Source: Mesorhizobium sp. M3A.F.Ca.ET.080.04.2.1 (GTDB lineage: Bacteria > Pseudomonadota > Alphaproteobacteria > Rhizobiales > Rhizobiaceae). Taken from it: a DNA stretch of 64,000 nucleotides. Of the stretch, positions 34,891 through 43,775 are shown in pieces. The translations under genes and the position numbers were made by a program. Position 1 is the first letter of the stretch. The number at the start of each line of letters is the position of its first letter. Location: NCBI RefSeq assembly GCF_003952525.1, contig NZ_CP034451.1, positions 1,612,001 through 1,676,000 of the forward strand, given 5' to 3'. The notes under the pieces were generated by a model. It was not told the DNA's origin and did no database searches. It saw only the letters and a program-made list of their open reading frames with translations.

Positions 34891-35529
34891 ATGCGCACTC
34901 CCGAGCCATCCGGCTTTTCATCGAAGCGCTTTCTCTTCACGCCCAGCGTGGTTTGCCGCGCGGTTCTTCCGCTTCTCTTATCGATTGCCCCGGCACAGGC
35001 CGATCAGCAGAAAGTATGGGCGACCGGCGCCTACTCCTTTTCCGACGAGCTTGGCGGCTTCCGCATCACCGGCGCTTCGGGCACCGGCACCAAGGACGAC
35101 CCCCTGGTCATCACCGAGGAATTGAACTCGGCGACGCCTGTCACGCTGACCATCCGCGCGACGAGGCCGATCGAGGCCTTCGGCAGGGCGGGCGACTTCG
35201 CCAATGGGGTGATGTACATGCGCATCGAGGTGCTGAACAACAGCGCCCAGGCCTGGGTCGAGTTCCAGTTCGAACTGCAGGAGATACTGGATCAGCCGAG
35301 CGTGTTCGGCGACGGGCTTTCGTTCGACCAGCGCAACAAGCGGCCCGACAATATCGTTTCAAGCAACTTCGCCGATTTCGACCGCCAGTTCGAACCCTAC
35401 GACCGGCTCCTGTTCAAGAACGGCAAGGTCGATCCGCTGAAGACGGCGAGCTTCGAATTCCTGGTCACCGACTACACGCCTCGCTGGACGTTCTATCTGG
35501 TGCAGGACCCCCGCATACCGACCGGGTAG
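34891..35529 (+). CDS. Secreted hypothetical protein
   Basis: A 212-residue protein with an N-terminal hydrophobic signal (SVVCRAVLPLLLSIAPAQA). The mature part looks all-beta (ITGASGTGTKDDPLVITEEL, VTLTIRATRP, MYMRIEVLNNSAQAWVEFQFEL), like an immunoglobulin-type sandwich. I do not recognise a named family. ATG 34891 gives the signal at the right place; the frame is open further upstream but without signal-like features. It is followed by the uracil-DNA glycosylase gene about 50 bases on, probably co-transcribed. Confidence 0.75.
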   Translation: MRTPEPSGFSSKRFLFTPSVVCRAVLPLLLSIAPAQADQQKVWATGAYSFSDELGGFRITGASGTGTKDDPLVITEELNSATPVTLTIRATRPIEAFGRAGDFANGVMYMRIEVLNNSAQAWVEFQFELQEILDQPSVFGDGLSFDQRNKRPDNIVSSNFADFDRQFEPYDRLLFKNGKVDPLKTASFEFLVTDYTPRWTFYLVQDPRIPTG

Positions 35530-35578
35530 AGTGTCGACGAGGTTGCAAATCGGCGCGGCGCGGACGATGGTGGCGCCC

Positions 35579-36508
35579 ATGACTGCCGCCTCCCCCAGCA
35601 ATCCGATCGACATAGCCGAACTGCTCGCCTTCTACGCCAGCGCCGGCGCCGACGAGGCGCTGGAAGACGCGCCCATCAACCGGTTCGCGGAGGCGCGGCC
35701 GAAGCAGGCCGAGCGGGCACCGGCTCCAACCGCGCCCGTCCGGGAAAGCAGGTCCCAGGCAACACAGGTGTCCGATGCGGCCCCCGACGCGGGCCGGCCG
35801 CCGGCGCAGCCGGCGCCGCCAGCCAGGCTCGACGCGAGCCGGGTGCCGGATGCGCCTGCTCGTCCCCTGGCCGCCACTGCCGCCGTGCCCGACGAAGGGC
35901 AGGTGCTGCTCGCAAGACAGCTGGCGGCGGATGCTTCGAGCCTCGACGAGTTGCGCCGGCACATGGCGGCTTTCGACGGCTGCAACCTCAAGTTCACCGC
36001 CAAGAACCTGGTTTTCGCGGACGGCAATCCGAACGCCGACCTGATGCTGGTCGGCGAGGCGCCGGGCCGCGACGAGGATCTCGAAGGTTTGCCCTTCGTC
36101 GGCCGGTCCGGCCGGTTGCTCGACCGCATGCTGGCTGCGATCGGCCTCGACCGCAACTCCGCCTACATCGCCAACGTCATTCCCTGGCGGCCGCCGGGCA
36201 ACCGCACACCGACACCGCACGAGACCGAGATCTGCCGACCGTTCATCGAAAGGCAGATCGAACTGGTCAATCCAAAGGTGCTGGTCAATCTCGGCGGACC
36301 TTCGGCAAAGACGCTGCTCAACACCACGGACGGCATCCTGCGCCTGCGCGGCAACTGGCGCGTTCATACAACCGCCTCCGGCATTGCCATTCCCGCCATG
36401 CCCACGCTGCACCCGGCCTATCTGCTGAGGACGCCGGCGCACAAGAAGCTCGCCTGGCGGGACTTCCTCGAGGTGAAGGCGAAGCTGCGGGGGCTGGCGA
36501 TTAGCTGA
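35579..36508 (+). CDS. Uracil-DNA glycosylase, family 4-like, incomplete Fe-S cysteine set
   Basis: A 309-residue protein. The first 115 residues are Ala/Pro-rich and probably disordered. The catalytic domain starts at about 120 and has motif A LMLVGEAPGRDEDLEGLPFVG and motif B LHPAYLLR. Family 4 enzymes use four Cys to hold 4Fe-4S. Here the first is kept (DGCNLKF) but the second position of CxxC is Lys; the third, in NVIPWRPPGNRTPT, is Trp; and the fourth is kept (ICRPF). Only two Cys exist in the whole protein. It probably removes uracil from DNA, but the cluster is likely absent. Start chosen at MTAASPSNP. Confidence 0.88.
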   Translation: MTAASPSNPIDIAELLAFYASAGADEALEDAPINRFAEARPKQAERAPAPTAPVRESRSQATQVSDAAPDAGRPPAQPAPPARLDASRVPDAPARPLAATAAVPDEGQVLLARQLAADASSLDELRRHMAAFDGCNLKFTAKNLVFADGNPNADLMLVGEAPGRDEDLEGLPFVGRSGRLLDRMLAAIGLDRNSAYIANVIPWRPPGNRTPTPHETEICRPFIERQIELVNPKVLVNLGGPSAKTLLNTTDGILRLRGNWRVHTTASGIAIPAMPTLHPAYLLRTPAHKKLAWRDFLEVKAKLRGLAIS

Positions 36509-36510
36509 TC

Positions 36511-36555
36511 TCCCCCCTCGTGGGGATGGCGCACGCGCCAGCGCATGAGCCAGTT
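36511..36555. repeat. Fragment of RIME-like repeat
   Basis: TCTCCCCCCTCGTGGGGATGG resembles the inner part of the elements at 706 and 26056, but outer ends are missing. It lies between convergent genes. Confidence 0.4.
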
Positions 36556-36629
36556 CTTTCCGGCCGACGAGCAGGCGCGGGCGGTCTGGTGCGGCTGACG
36601 AACGAGCGCGCGGCCGTAAGCTCCTAGGT

Positions 36630-37577
36630 TTAACCCTGCGGCGGCGTGGCTCTTCTCGTGCGCGTGCGTTCCAGCCCGAGCTGCCGCTCGCGCCAGATGA
36701 TGAAAATGCCGGCGGCGACCACGATCGCGCCGCCGATCAGGGTGTTCAGCGATGTCACGTCGCCGAAGACGAAATAGCCGACGACGACGCCCAGAATCAT
36801 CGACGTGTATTCGAACGGCGCCACGACGGAAGCCTCGGCATGGCGGTAGGCGGCAGTCATCAGGATCTGGCCGAGCCCGCCGCAGAAACCCGCCATGACA
36901 AGCAGCGCTGCCTGAACAGGGGTCAGCACCTGCCAGCCGAGCGGAATGGTGAGCAACGAGAGCACACTTGCGGTCGACGAGAACCACAGCACGATGGTCG
37001 CCGTCTTCTCGGTCTGCACGAGGTTGCGCACCAGAAGCATGGCGACGGCCGAGATCGCGGCAGCGATCAATGCCGCCATCACGCCCAGCACTTCCTGGTC
37101 GTCGAGCGCTGTGTCGGAGCCCAGCAGCGTCAGTTCAGGCCAGGAGATGATGAGCACGCCGACAAGGCCGACGGCGACAGCGCTCCAGCGATAGACGCGG
37201 ATGGCCTCGCCGAGGAAGACGGAGGAGAACACGACCACCAGTAGCGGCTGGGCATAGTTCAGCGTGATCGCCTCCGGCAGCGGCAGCCTGGTGAGCGCGA
37301 AGAAGCCAAGCCCCATGGCGCCGACGCCGACGAGGCCGCGCGCGATGTGGTTGAAAGGCCGTTTCGTGGCGAATGCGGTGGCCAAATGTCCCCTGAGCGC
37401 CAGGAAGGCGATGATCGGGAAGATGGCGAAGAAGGAGCGGAAGAACACGATTTGCCCGGCGGGCACGTCGCCGGCCGACTTGATGCAGGTTTGCATGCCG
37501 ACGAACACCGCCACCGAGACGATCTTCAGCGCGATGCCTCGCAGCGTGCTGTGATTGCCGGCGTGATCGACGGTCAT
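36630..37577 (-). CDS. DMT-superfamily (EamA) transporter
   Basis: A 315-residue inner-membrane protein with ten predicted hydrophobic segments in two EamA repeats (first: VSVAVFVGMQTCIKSAG to VGVLIISWPEL; second: GVMAALIAAAISAVAMLL to VVVAAGIFIIW). RSFFAIFPIIAFLAL and the EAITLNYAQPLLVVVFSSVFLGE stretch are typical. Members export amino acids, purines or other metabolites; the substrate here is unknown. ATG 37577 (MTVDHAGNH) follows GAGGCAGG and avoids an unlikely 54-residue extension. Confidence 0.88.
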   Translation of the reverse strand: MTVDHAGNHSTLRGIALKIVSVAVFVGMQTCIKSAGDVPAGQIVFFRSFFAIFPIIAFLALRGHLATAFATKRPFNHIARGLVGVGAMGLGFFALTRLPLPEAITLNYAQPLLVVVFSSVFLGEAIRVYRWSAVAVGLVGVLIISWPELTLLGSDTALDDQEVLGVMAALIAAAISAVAMLLVRNLVQTEKTATIVLWFSSTASVLSLLTIPLGWQVLTPVQAALLVMAGFCGGLGQILMTAAYRHAEASVVAPFEYTSMILGVVVGYFVFGDVTSLNTLIGGAIVVAAGIFIIWRERQLGLERTRTRRATPPQG

Positions 37578-37731
37578 CCTGCCTCGTGACGATGGTCGGA
37601 AAACGAAGCCCAGAAATAGACCCCGGCGCAGTTTTGTCGAGTGACCGTTTCGTGTAAAGAGCGCCCACGCTGAAATTCTTGGACCAGCAACGCCCGCTGT
37701 CCGCCCGAAAATCGACAGGAAAAGCACCGGA

Positions 37732-40377
37732 ATGCGCACTGATACCGGCCATGTCTTCAGGCTCGAAGACTATCGCCCCAGCGATTACCTCATTCCGCGG
37801 ACCACTCTCGATTTCCGCCTGTCTCCGGATGCGACCCGCGTCACTGCCATGCTGACCATCGAGCGGCGCGCAGGCGTCGCGGCCGCCGCGCCGCTGGTGC
37901 TCGACGGCGACGGGCTGACGCTGCTCGGCCTAGCCATCGACGGGCGTGCTCTTGCACCTTCGGACTATGCGTCGACGCCAGACCAATTGACGATTGCGAA
38001 GCCGCCCGCGGCACAACGCTTCGAGCTTCGGCTCGAGACCGAGATGGCGCCGGCGCGCAACGAAGCGCTGATGGGCCTCTATCGCTCCAACAACGTCTAT
38101 TGCACGCAATGCGAGGCCGAGGGTTTTCGGCGCATCACCTACTTCCTCGACCGGCCCGACATCCTCTCCGTCTACACGGTGCGCATCGAGGCCCCGCAGA
38201 ACGAGGCGCCGCTGCTGCTCTCCAACGGCAATCCGGTCGAAAGCGGTGCGCTTGACGGAGGCCGGCATTACGCTGTCTGGCACGACCCCTTTCCGAAACC
38301 CTGCTATCTCTTCGCGCTGGTGGCCGGCGCGCTCGGCAAAGTGGAGGACAGCTTCACAACGCTGTCGGGTCGCAAGGTCGAGCTCGGCATCTATGTCGAA
38401 CCCGGCAAGGAGCGGCTGGCAGGATACGCGATGGACGCGCTGAAGCGCTCGATGAGATGGGACGAGGAAGTCTTCGGCCGCGAGTACGACCTCGACGTCT
38501 TCAACATCGTCGCCGTCTCCGACTTCAACATGGGCGCGATGGAGAACAAGGGTCTCAACATCTTCAATGACAAATATGTGCTGGCCGATGAGGAGACCGC
38601 GACGGACGCCGACTTCGCCAATATCGAGGCGATCATCGCGCATGAGTATTTCCATAATTGGACTGGCAACAGAATCACTTGCCGCGACTGGTTCCAGCTC
38701 TGCCTGAAGGAGGGCTTGACCGTCTACCGCGACCACGAATTCTCGGCTGACCAGCGCTCCCGGGCGGTCAAGCGCATCGCCGAGGTGCGCACGCTGCGCG
38801 CGCATCAATTCCCCGAAGATCAGGGGCCGCTGGCGCATCCTGTCAGGCCGCGCCGCTACCGCGAGATCAACAACTTCTACACGGCGACGGTCTACGAGAA
38901 AGGCTCAGAGGTGGTGCGCATGATCCGCACCATTCTCGGGCCTGAGGCCTTCCGCGCCGGCATGGATCTCTATTTCGAGCGTCATGACGGCGAAGCGGCG
39001 ACGATCGAGGATTTCCTCAAAGTGTTCGAGGACGTTTCCGGCCGCGACCTCGCGCAATTCGCGCTCTGGTACCATCAGGCCGGTACACCGAACCTGACGG
39101 TGAGTTCCTCCTATGACGCCAGCGCCAAGGCGTTCACGCTGGAGATCGAACAGTCGGTGCCGCCGACACCATCGGAGAGCCGCAAGCGGCTGATGCATAT
39201 CCCGCTCGCCTTCGGCCTTGTCGGCGCTGGCGGCAAGCCCGTCGCCTGGCAAGGCGCCGACGGTGCGGTCGTCGAGGACGGTATCATCCATGTCCGCAAG
39301 CGGCGGCATACCTTGCGCTTCTCGGGCGTGGTGGAACGGCCGTCTCTATCGCTCAACCGCGGCTTCTCGGCGCCGATCACGCTCTCGGTGCAGCAGAAGC
39401 CGGACGACCAGTTCTTCCTCGCCGCCCATGACAGCGACGCCTTCTCGCGCTGGCAGGCGTTCAACACGCTGCTCACCGACGCCCTGATCGCGGCCTTCCG
39501 CCAGGTGCTGGGCGGCAAGGAGCCGGCATTCGCGGCGCGGCTCGCCGAACTTGCCGGCAGGATCGCCGGCGACGAGACCTTGGAGTCTGCCTATCGCGCG
39601 CTGGCGCTGTCGCTTCCCGGTGAGGCCGACATTGCCCGCGACATCGGCAAGGGAATCGATCCCGACGCGATCTTCGTCGCTCGAGAGGCGCTGGCCCGCA
39701 CCATCGGCAAGGCAAACCGCGAGACCTTCTCCGCGCTCTACGGTAGCCTCGCCGACGACGGACCGTTCAGCCCCGACGCGGCGAGCGCGGGCCGCAGGGC
39801 GTTGCGCAACATCCTGCTCGATTATCTTTCGCTGCTGCCCGAGGGCGCGGCGCTTGCCGCCGCCCATTTCGGCACGGCAACCAATATGACCGACCGCGCC
39901 GCGGCGCTCACCGTTCTGGCGCATCGCCATGCCGGCTCGCCGCAAGCGCAGGAAGCGCTGGCGAGCTTCGAAACCAAGTATCGCGGCGATGCGCTGGTGC
40001 TCGACAAATGGTTCCAGATCCAGGCCGGCGTGCCTGGCGCAGAGACAGTCAACAAGGTGCGCATGCTGATGCAGCATCCGGCTTTCTCGATCGCCAATCC
40101 GAACCGGGTGCGCGCGCTGATAGGCACCTTCTCCAGCGCCAACCAGACCGGCTTCCACCGCGCCGACGGCGAAGGCTATCGGCTCTTCGCCGAGATCGTG
40201 CTCGAGGTCGAGAAACGCAATCCGCAAGTGGCCGCAAGGCTGGCGACGGCGCTGCGGTCCTGGCGCTCGCTGGAGCCCGGACGGCAGGACCAGGCGCGGC
40301 AGGCGCTGCTGACGATGGCGAAGGCCGAGAACCTGTCGGCCGACTTGCGGGACATCGTGGAGCGGACGCTGGCGTAG
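37732..40377 (+). CDS. pepN: Aminopeptidase N
   Basis: An 881-residue M1 metallopeptidase of the proteobacterial PepN type. The exopeptidase motif NMGAMENKGLN and the zinc site HEYFHNWTGNRITCRDW with downstream Glu (LKEGLTVYRD) are intact. The C-terminal part is the DUF3458/ARM helical region (FHRADGEGYRLFAE). It removes N-terminal residues from peptides in the cytosol. The ATG follows GGAAAAGCACCGGA. It is divergent from the DMT transporter gene. Confidence 0.95.
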   Translation: MRTDTGHVFRLEDYRPSDYLIPRTTLDFRLSPDATRVTAMLTIERRAGVAAAAPLVLDGDGLTLLGLAIDGRALAPSDYASTPDQLTIAKPPAAQRFELRLETEMAPARNEALMGLYRSNNVYCTQCEAEGFRRITYFLDRPDILSVYTVRIEAPQNEAPLLLSNGNPVESGALDGGRHYAVWHDPFPKPCYLFALVAGALGKVEDSFTTLSGRKVELGIYVEPGKERLAGYAMDALKRSMRWDEEVFGREYDLDVFNIVAVSDFNMGAMENKGLNIFNDKYVLADEETATDADFANIEAIIAHEYFHNWTGNRITCRDWFQLCLKEGLTVYRDHEFSADQRSRAVKRIAEVRTLRAHQFPEDQGPLAHPVRPRRYREINNFYTATVYEKGSEVVRMIRTILGPEAFRAGMDLYFERHDGEAATIEDFLKVFEDVSGRDLAQFALWYHQAGTPNLTVSSSYDASAKAFTLEIEQSVPPTPSESRKRLMHIPLAFGLVGAGGKPVAWQGADGAVVEDGIIHVRKRRHTLRFSGVVERPSLSLNRGFSAPITLSVQQKPDDQFFLAAHDSDAFSRWQAFNTLLTDALIAAFRQVLGGKEPAFAARLAELAGRIAGDETLESAYRALALSLPGEADIARDIGKGIDPDAIFVAREALARTIGKANRETFSALYGSLADDGPFSPDAASAGRRALRNILLDYLSLLPEGAALAAAHFGTATNMTDRAAALTVLAHRHAGSPQAQEALASFETKYRGDALVLDKWFQIQAGVPGAETVNKVRMLMQHPAFSIANPNRVRALIGTFSSANQTGFHRADGEGYRLFAEIVLEVEKRNPQVAARLATALRSWRSLEPGRQDQARQALLTMAKAENLSADLRDIVERTLA

Positions 40378-40380
40378 CGC

Positions 40381-40546
40381 CCTCTCCTTCTCCCGTTGTG
40401 GGCCCTTTGTGGGAGAAGGTGGATCGGCGCGCAGCGCCGAGACCGTGAGGGGTGTTGGACGGAATGAGGCGTCGGTGTTTCCTGGAACCCCTCATCCGCC
40501 GAGCTTTGCTCGGGCACCTTCTCCCACCAGGCGAGAAGGAAAAGTC
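40381..40546. repeat. Intergenic palindromic repeat (second class)
   Basis: Two self-pairing parts: CTTCTCCC with GGGAGAAGGTG near the left, and CACCTTCTCCC near the right that pairs with the left GGGAGAAGGTG; between them GTGAGGGGT and ACCCCTCAT pair. This CCTTCTCCC/GTGAGGGG type differs from the 706 and 26056 class. It occupies most of the 304-base gap between pepN and the histidine kinase gene; the remaining AT-rich part (40545-40625) probably holds the kinase promoter. Confidence 0.7.
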
Positions 40547-40681
40547 GCAATTTCAATCAACTTTTAATCTTTTTTGGCCGCGCCTCTGGACAAGGCGAAT
40601 CACCTTTGATTCTTTAATGACGATTCGGACGTGCGGCGTAGCCGGATCGTCAAGTATGCGGCAAATCGGGGAGTGCCATTT

Positions 40682-43003
40682 ATGGCCAAGACGGACGCGT
40701 GGGGCGCGCCCGGCGGGAAGGTTTTTGCGCGTCGCGAGGCGAGGCGCGATGGGCTGGCCGGCAACACGCGTCTCATCGCCGAACCGGCCTACCAGCGGCT
40801 GCTGGCGGCCGAGCCGTTGCTGCGCCGCCTGATCCCGGCACTGATCATCATCTTCCTCGTCGTCATCGCGGCGCTTCGCGTCCTGTCGCTGATGAACGAG
40901 CGCGACGACGTTGCGCGCAACGCCAAGGCGGTGCTGGCCTTGGCTGCGGACCAGATGGCCCATGCGATCACCGCCGACCCGAGCGCCGCCGCCGCCACGG
41001 CCATGGATCTCCTCGAAAGCACCAGCCGCCAGGGCGCCATGGGCCGCAGCCATGTGCTGGCCATCACCGACGACGCCTTCAAGATCATCGCCGTGTCGCC
41101 CCTGTCGACAGGCTGGCAGGGGCGCTCGCTCGACAGCCTCGTGCTCGGCGGGCAGCCGCTGTTCATGTTCGGCAACCGTGCCGGCGTCATGAATGTCAGC
41201 ATTGGCGGTCAGGACTGGTTCGCGGCGGTGAGCCTCTCCGGCAGCCGCAAGAACGCCGCGGCGGTGCTGGTGCCGAAGGAGGCCGTCTTCGACAGTTGGC
41301 GCAAGACGGTGTCGCTCAACGTCGCGCTGTTCGTGCTGACGGCCGGCGTGCTGATCATCATCCTCTATGCCTATTTCGGCCAGGCGGCGCGCGCCCAGGC
41401 CGCCGACCGCATCTATCTCGAGGCGCATCAACGCATCGACATGGCGCTGGTACGCGGCCGTTGCGGGCTGTGGGACTGGGACATGGTGCGCGGCAAGATG
41501 TACTGGTCGCGCTCGATGTACGACATGCTTGGCTACGAGCCCTGTGACTCCATGCTGTCCTTCGGCGAGGTCGACGAGATCATCCACCCGGAAGACGGCG
41601 ATCTGTTCGAGCTCGCCAACCGCATCGTCGAACGCGAGATCGACCATATCGACCAGGTGTTCCGCATGCGCCATGCCGACGGCCAGTGGGTGTGGATGCG
41701 CGCGCGGGCGCAAGTGATCGACCCTGAGGCGCCGGAGATCCAGCTGATCGGCATTGCCGTGGACGTCACCGAGCAGCGCCATCTGGCGCTGCGATCGGAG
41801 GCGGCCGACATGAGGCTGAGGACGGCGATCGAGAACATCAACGAGTCCTTCGTGCTGTGGGATGCGGCCGAGCGGCTGATCATGTGCAACTCCAAGTTCC
41901 AACAGGACAACGGTCTGTCGGATCGTGACGTCCTGCCGGGCGCCGCCCGCGCCGTGCTGGAGGAGCGCATGCTCGCCTTTGCCTCCGAGCGCCGGCTGGC
42001 CAATGCCAACGGCCCGCATGGCGGCGTGACTCTCGAGCGCCAGCTATCCGACGGGCGCTGGCTGCAGGTCAACGAGCTCAGGACAAGGGATGGCGGCATC
42101 GTGTCGGTCGGCTCCGACATCACGCAGATCAAGCTGCATCAGGAAAAGCTGGTCGACAGCGAACGCCGCCTGATGGCGACGATCCACGATCTCAGCCTCG
42201 CCCGCCGGGCCGAGGAGGAGCGCGCCAAGGAGCTGGTCGAGCTCAACCGCAAATACATGAAGGAGACCGAGCGCGCCGAGGCCGCCAACCGGGCGAAGTC
42301 CGAATTCCTTGCCAACATGTCGCACGAGCTGCGCACCCCGCTCAACGCCATCATCGGCTTTTCCGAGCTGATGGAGCAGCGTCTCTTCGGGCCGCTCGGC
42401 TCGCCGCGCTACGAGGAATATGCCAGCGACATCAACGGCAGCGGCAAATACCTGCTCGGTGTCATCAACGACATACTCGACATGTCCAAGATCGAGGCCG
42501 GCCAGTTCTCGCTGGACCGCGAGGAGATCGACCTCTGCCCGCTGATCAAGGAGACTGTGCGGGTCATCTCGCTGCAGGCGGCGGAAAAGGCAATCACGGT
42601 GGATACGCGCATCGCCGACTCCATGCGGCTCTATGCCGACCGCCGCGCGATCAAGCAGATCGCCATCAACCTTCTGTCCAACGCGGTAAAGTTCACCGGC
42701 CAGGGCGGCCGCATCACGGTCCGCGCGCGCAATGCGTCGGGGGCGCTGGTACTCACCATCGAAGACAATGGCTGCGGCATTCCGAAGGCCGCACTGGGCA
42801 AGCTCGGCCGCCCCTTCGAGCAGGTGCAGAACCAGTTCTCCAAGAACCACACCGGCTCCGGCCTCGGCCTCGCCATCTCGCGCTCGCTCGCAGAGTTGCA
42901 GGGCGGCGCGCTGAAGATCCGCTCGACCGAAGGCGCCGGTACCATCGTATCGGTGCGCATCCCGCTGAAGAAGTCGCCGCCGTCGGTGAAGGCGGCGGCT
43001 TGA
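40682..43003 (+). CDS. Membrane-bound PAS-domain sensor histidine kinase
   Basis: A 773-residue kinase. A first transmembrane helix near residues 48-68 (LIPALIIIFLVVIAALRVL) and a second near 215-235 (VALFVLTAGVLIIILYAYF) enclose a periplasmic sensor of about 150 residues. Then come a PAS domain (WDWDMVRGKMYWSRSMYDML, with PAC), a second PAS-like domain (NINESFVLWDAAERLIMC), a coiled coil, HisKA with H-box SHELRTPLNAIIGF, and HATPase_c (NLLSNAVKF, DNGCGIP, GSGLGLAI). No response regulator gene is next to it. The signal is unknown. ATG 40682 precedes MAKTDAWG. Confidence 0.92.
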   Translation: MAKTDAWGAPGGKVFARREARRDGLAGNTRLIAEPAYQRLLAAEPLLRRLIPALIIIFLVVIAALRVLSLMNERDDVARNAKAVLALAADQMAHAITADPSAAAATAMDLLESTSRQGAMGRSHVLAITDDAFKIIAVSPLSTGWQGRSLDSLVLGGQPLFMFGNRAGVMNVSIGGQDWFAAVSLSGSRKNAAAVLVPKEAVFDSWRKTVSLNVALFVLTAGVLIIILYAYFGQAARAQAADRIYLEAHQRIDMALVRGRCGLWDWDMVRGKMYWSRSMYDMLGYEPCDSMLSFGEVDEIIHPEDGDLFELANRIVEREIDHIDQVFRMRHADGQWVWMRARAQVIDPEAPEIQLIGIAVDVTEQRHLALRSEAADMRLRTAIENINESFVLWDAAERLIMCNSKFQQDNGLSDRDVLPGAARAVLEERMLAFASERRLANANGPHGGVTLERQLSDGRWLQVNELRTRDGGIVSVGSDITQIKLHQEKLVDSERRLMATIHDLSLARRAEEERAKELVELNRKYMKETERAEAANRAKSEFLANMSHELRTPLNAIIGFSELMEQRLFGPLGSPRYEEYASDINGSGKYLLGVINDILDMSKIEAGQFSLDREEIDLCPLIKETVRVISLQAAEKAITVDTRIADSMRLYADRRAIKQIAINLLSNAVKFTGQGGRITVRARNASGALVLTIEDNGCGIPKAALGKLGRPFEQVQNQFSKNHTGSGLGLAISRSLAELQGGALKIRSTEGAGTIVSVRIPLKKSPPSVKAAA

Positions 43004-43106
43004 GCTTGAGGAGCCGGCATGAGGCCGTCTCTGCGCGACCGCATCCTAGAAGCGCATACGCGCCGCGCGCTACGCCGGGTTCAACGGACGAATAGCCAGG
43101 CGAGCA

Positions 43107-43134
43107 GTTCCGGCGACGGTCAGGCCGCCGGAAC
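43107..43134 (-). terminator. Stem-loop downstream of the EF-hand gene
   Basis: GTTCCGGCG and CGCCGGAAC pair perfectly around ACGGTCAGGC. There is no T-tract, so termination is uncertain. It lies between the convergent kinase and EF-hand genes. Confidence 0.45.
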
Positions 43135-43146
43135 CAAGCCGTCAGA

Positions 43147-43620
43147 TCACTGCATGCTGTCATCACCGCCACCCCATTGGGGGTGGTGGCCGAAGCGGCC
43201 CATCTTGGGCAGTTCGCCCTTCTGGATCTTGCCGTCGTTGTTCTTGTCGAGCAGGGTGAACATTTTCTTCTCGCGGCCGGTGATGTCGTCCGCGGTCAGC
43301 GTGCCGTCGCCCTTGCTGTCGTAGCGTTCGATGATGCGACGGGCCATGCGCTCGTAGCGTGCCTTCTCCAGCGCGTCCGCCAGTTGGGCGACGGTGAGCT
43401 TGCCGCCATTCTCGGCAACAAGCTTTTTCAGCCGCGAATCCATGGCGTTCGAAAACTGATCGAAGGTTATCGTGCCATTGGAATCCCTCATCGCCTTGTC
43501 GAGGCGCATCATCATGCGCTCACGCATGCGGTCGCCGCCGGCGTTCTCGGCATAGGCGGTGGTGCCGACAGCACCGGCCAGCGCTACGAAGGCAAGGGCA
43601 AATTTGATGGACTTTCTCAT
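43147..43620 (-). CDS. Periplasmic EF-hand protein
   Basis: A 157-residue protein with a signal peptide (FALAFVALAGAVGTTAYA) and EF-hand loops. Two are well formed: DSKGDGTLTADD and DKNNDGKIQKGE. A degenerate one is DSNGTITFDQF. The tail is His/Gly-rich (GRFGHHPQWGGGDD). It probably binds calcium in the periplasm. Such CREC-like small proteins are frequent in rhizobia, with unknown roles. Confidence 0.88.
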   Translation of the reverse strand: MRKSIKFALAFVALAGAVGTTAYAENAGGDRMRERMMMRLDKAMRDSNGTITFDQFSNAMDSRLKKLVAENGGKLTVAQLADALEKARYERMARRIIERYDSKGDGTLTADDITGREKKMFTLLDKNNDGKIQKGELPKMGRFGHHPQWGGGDDSMQ

Positions 43621-43775
43621 TGGTCTTCTCCTGTTGCATCGTCACCCCCGATGCCAGGACGGCAACCTTTCATTTTGATTCAGGCAGCCGTCCTATCTCT
43701 TTGTGGGAACATCGGATTTTCGCGAGCCAGCTTCCGCTTGCGGACCCGATGCTCTTCACGAACCTCGTCCCTCCA

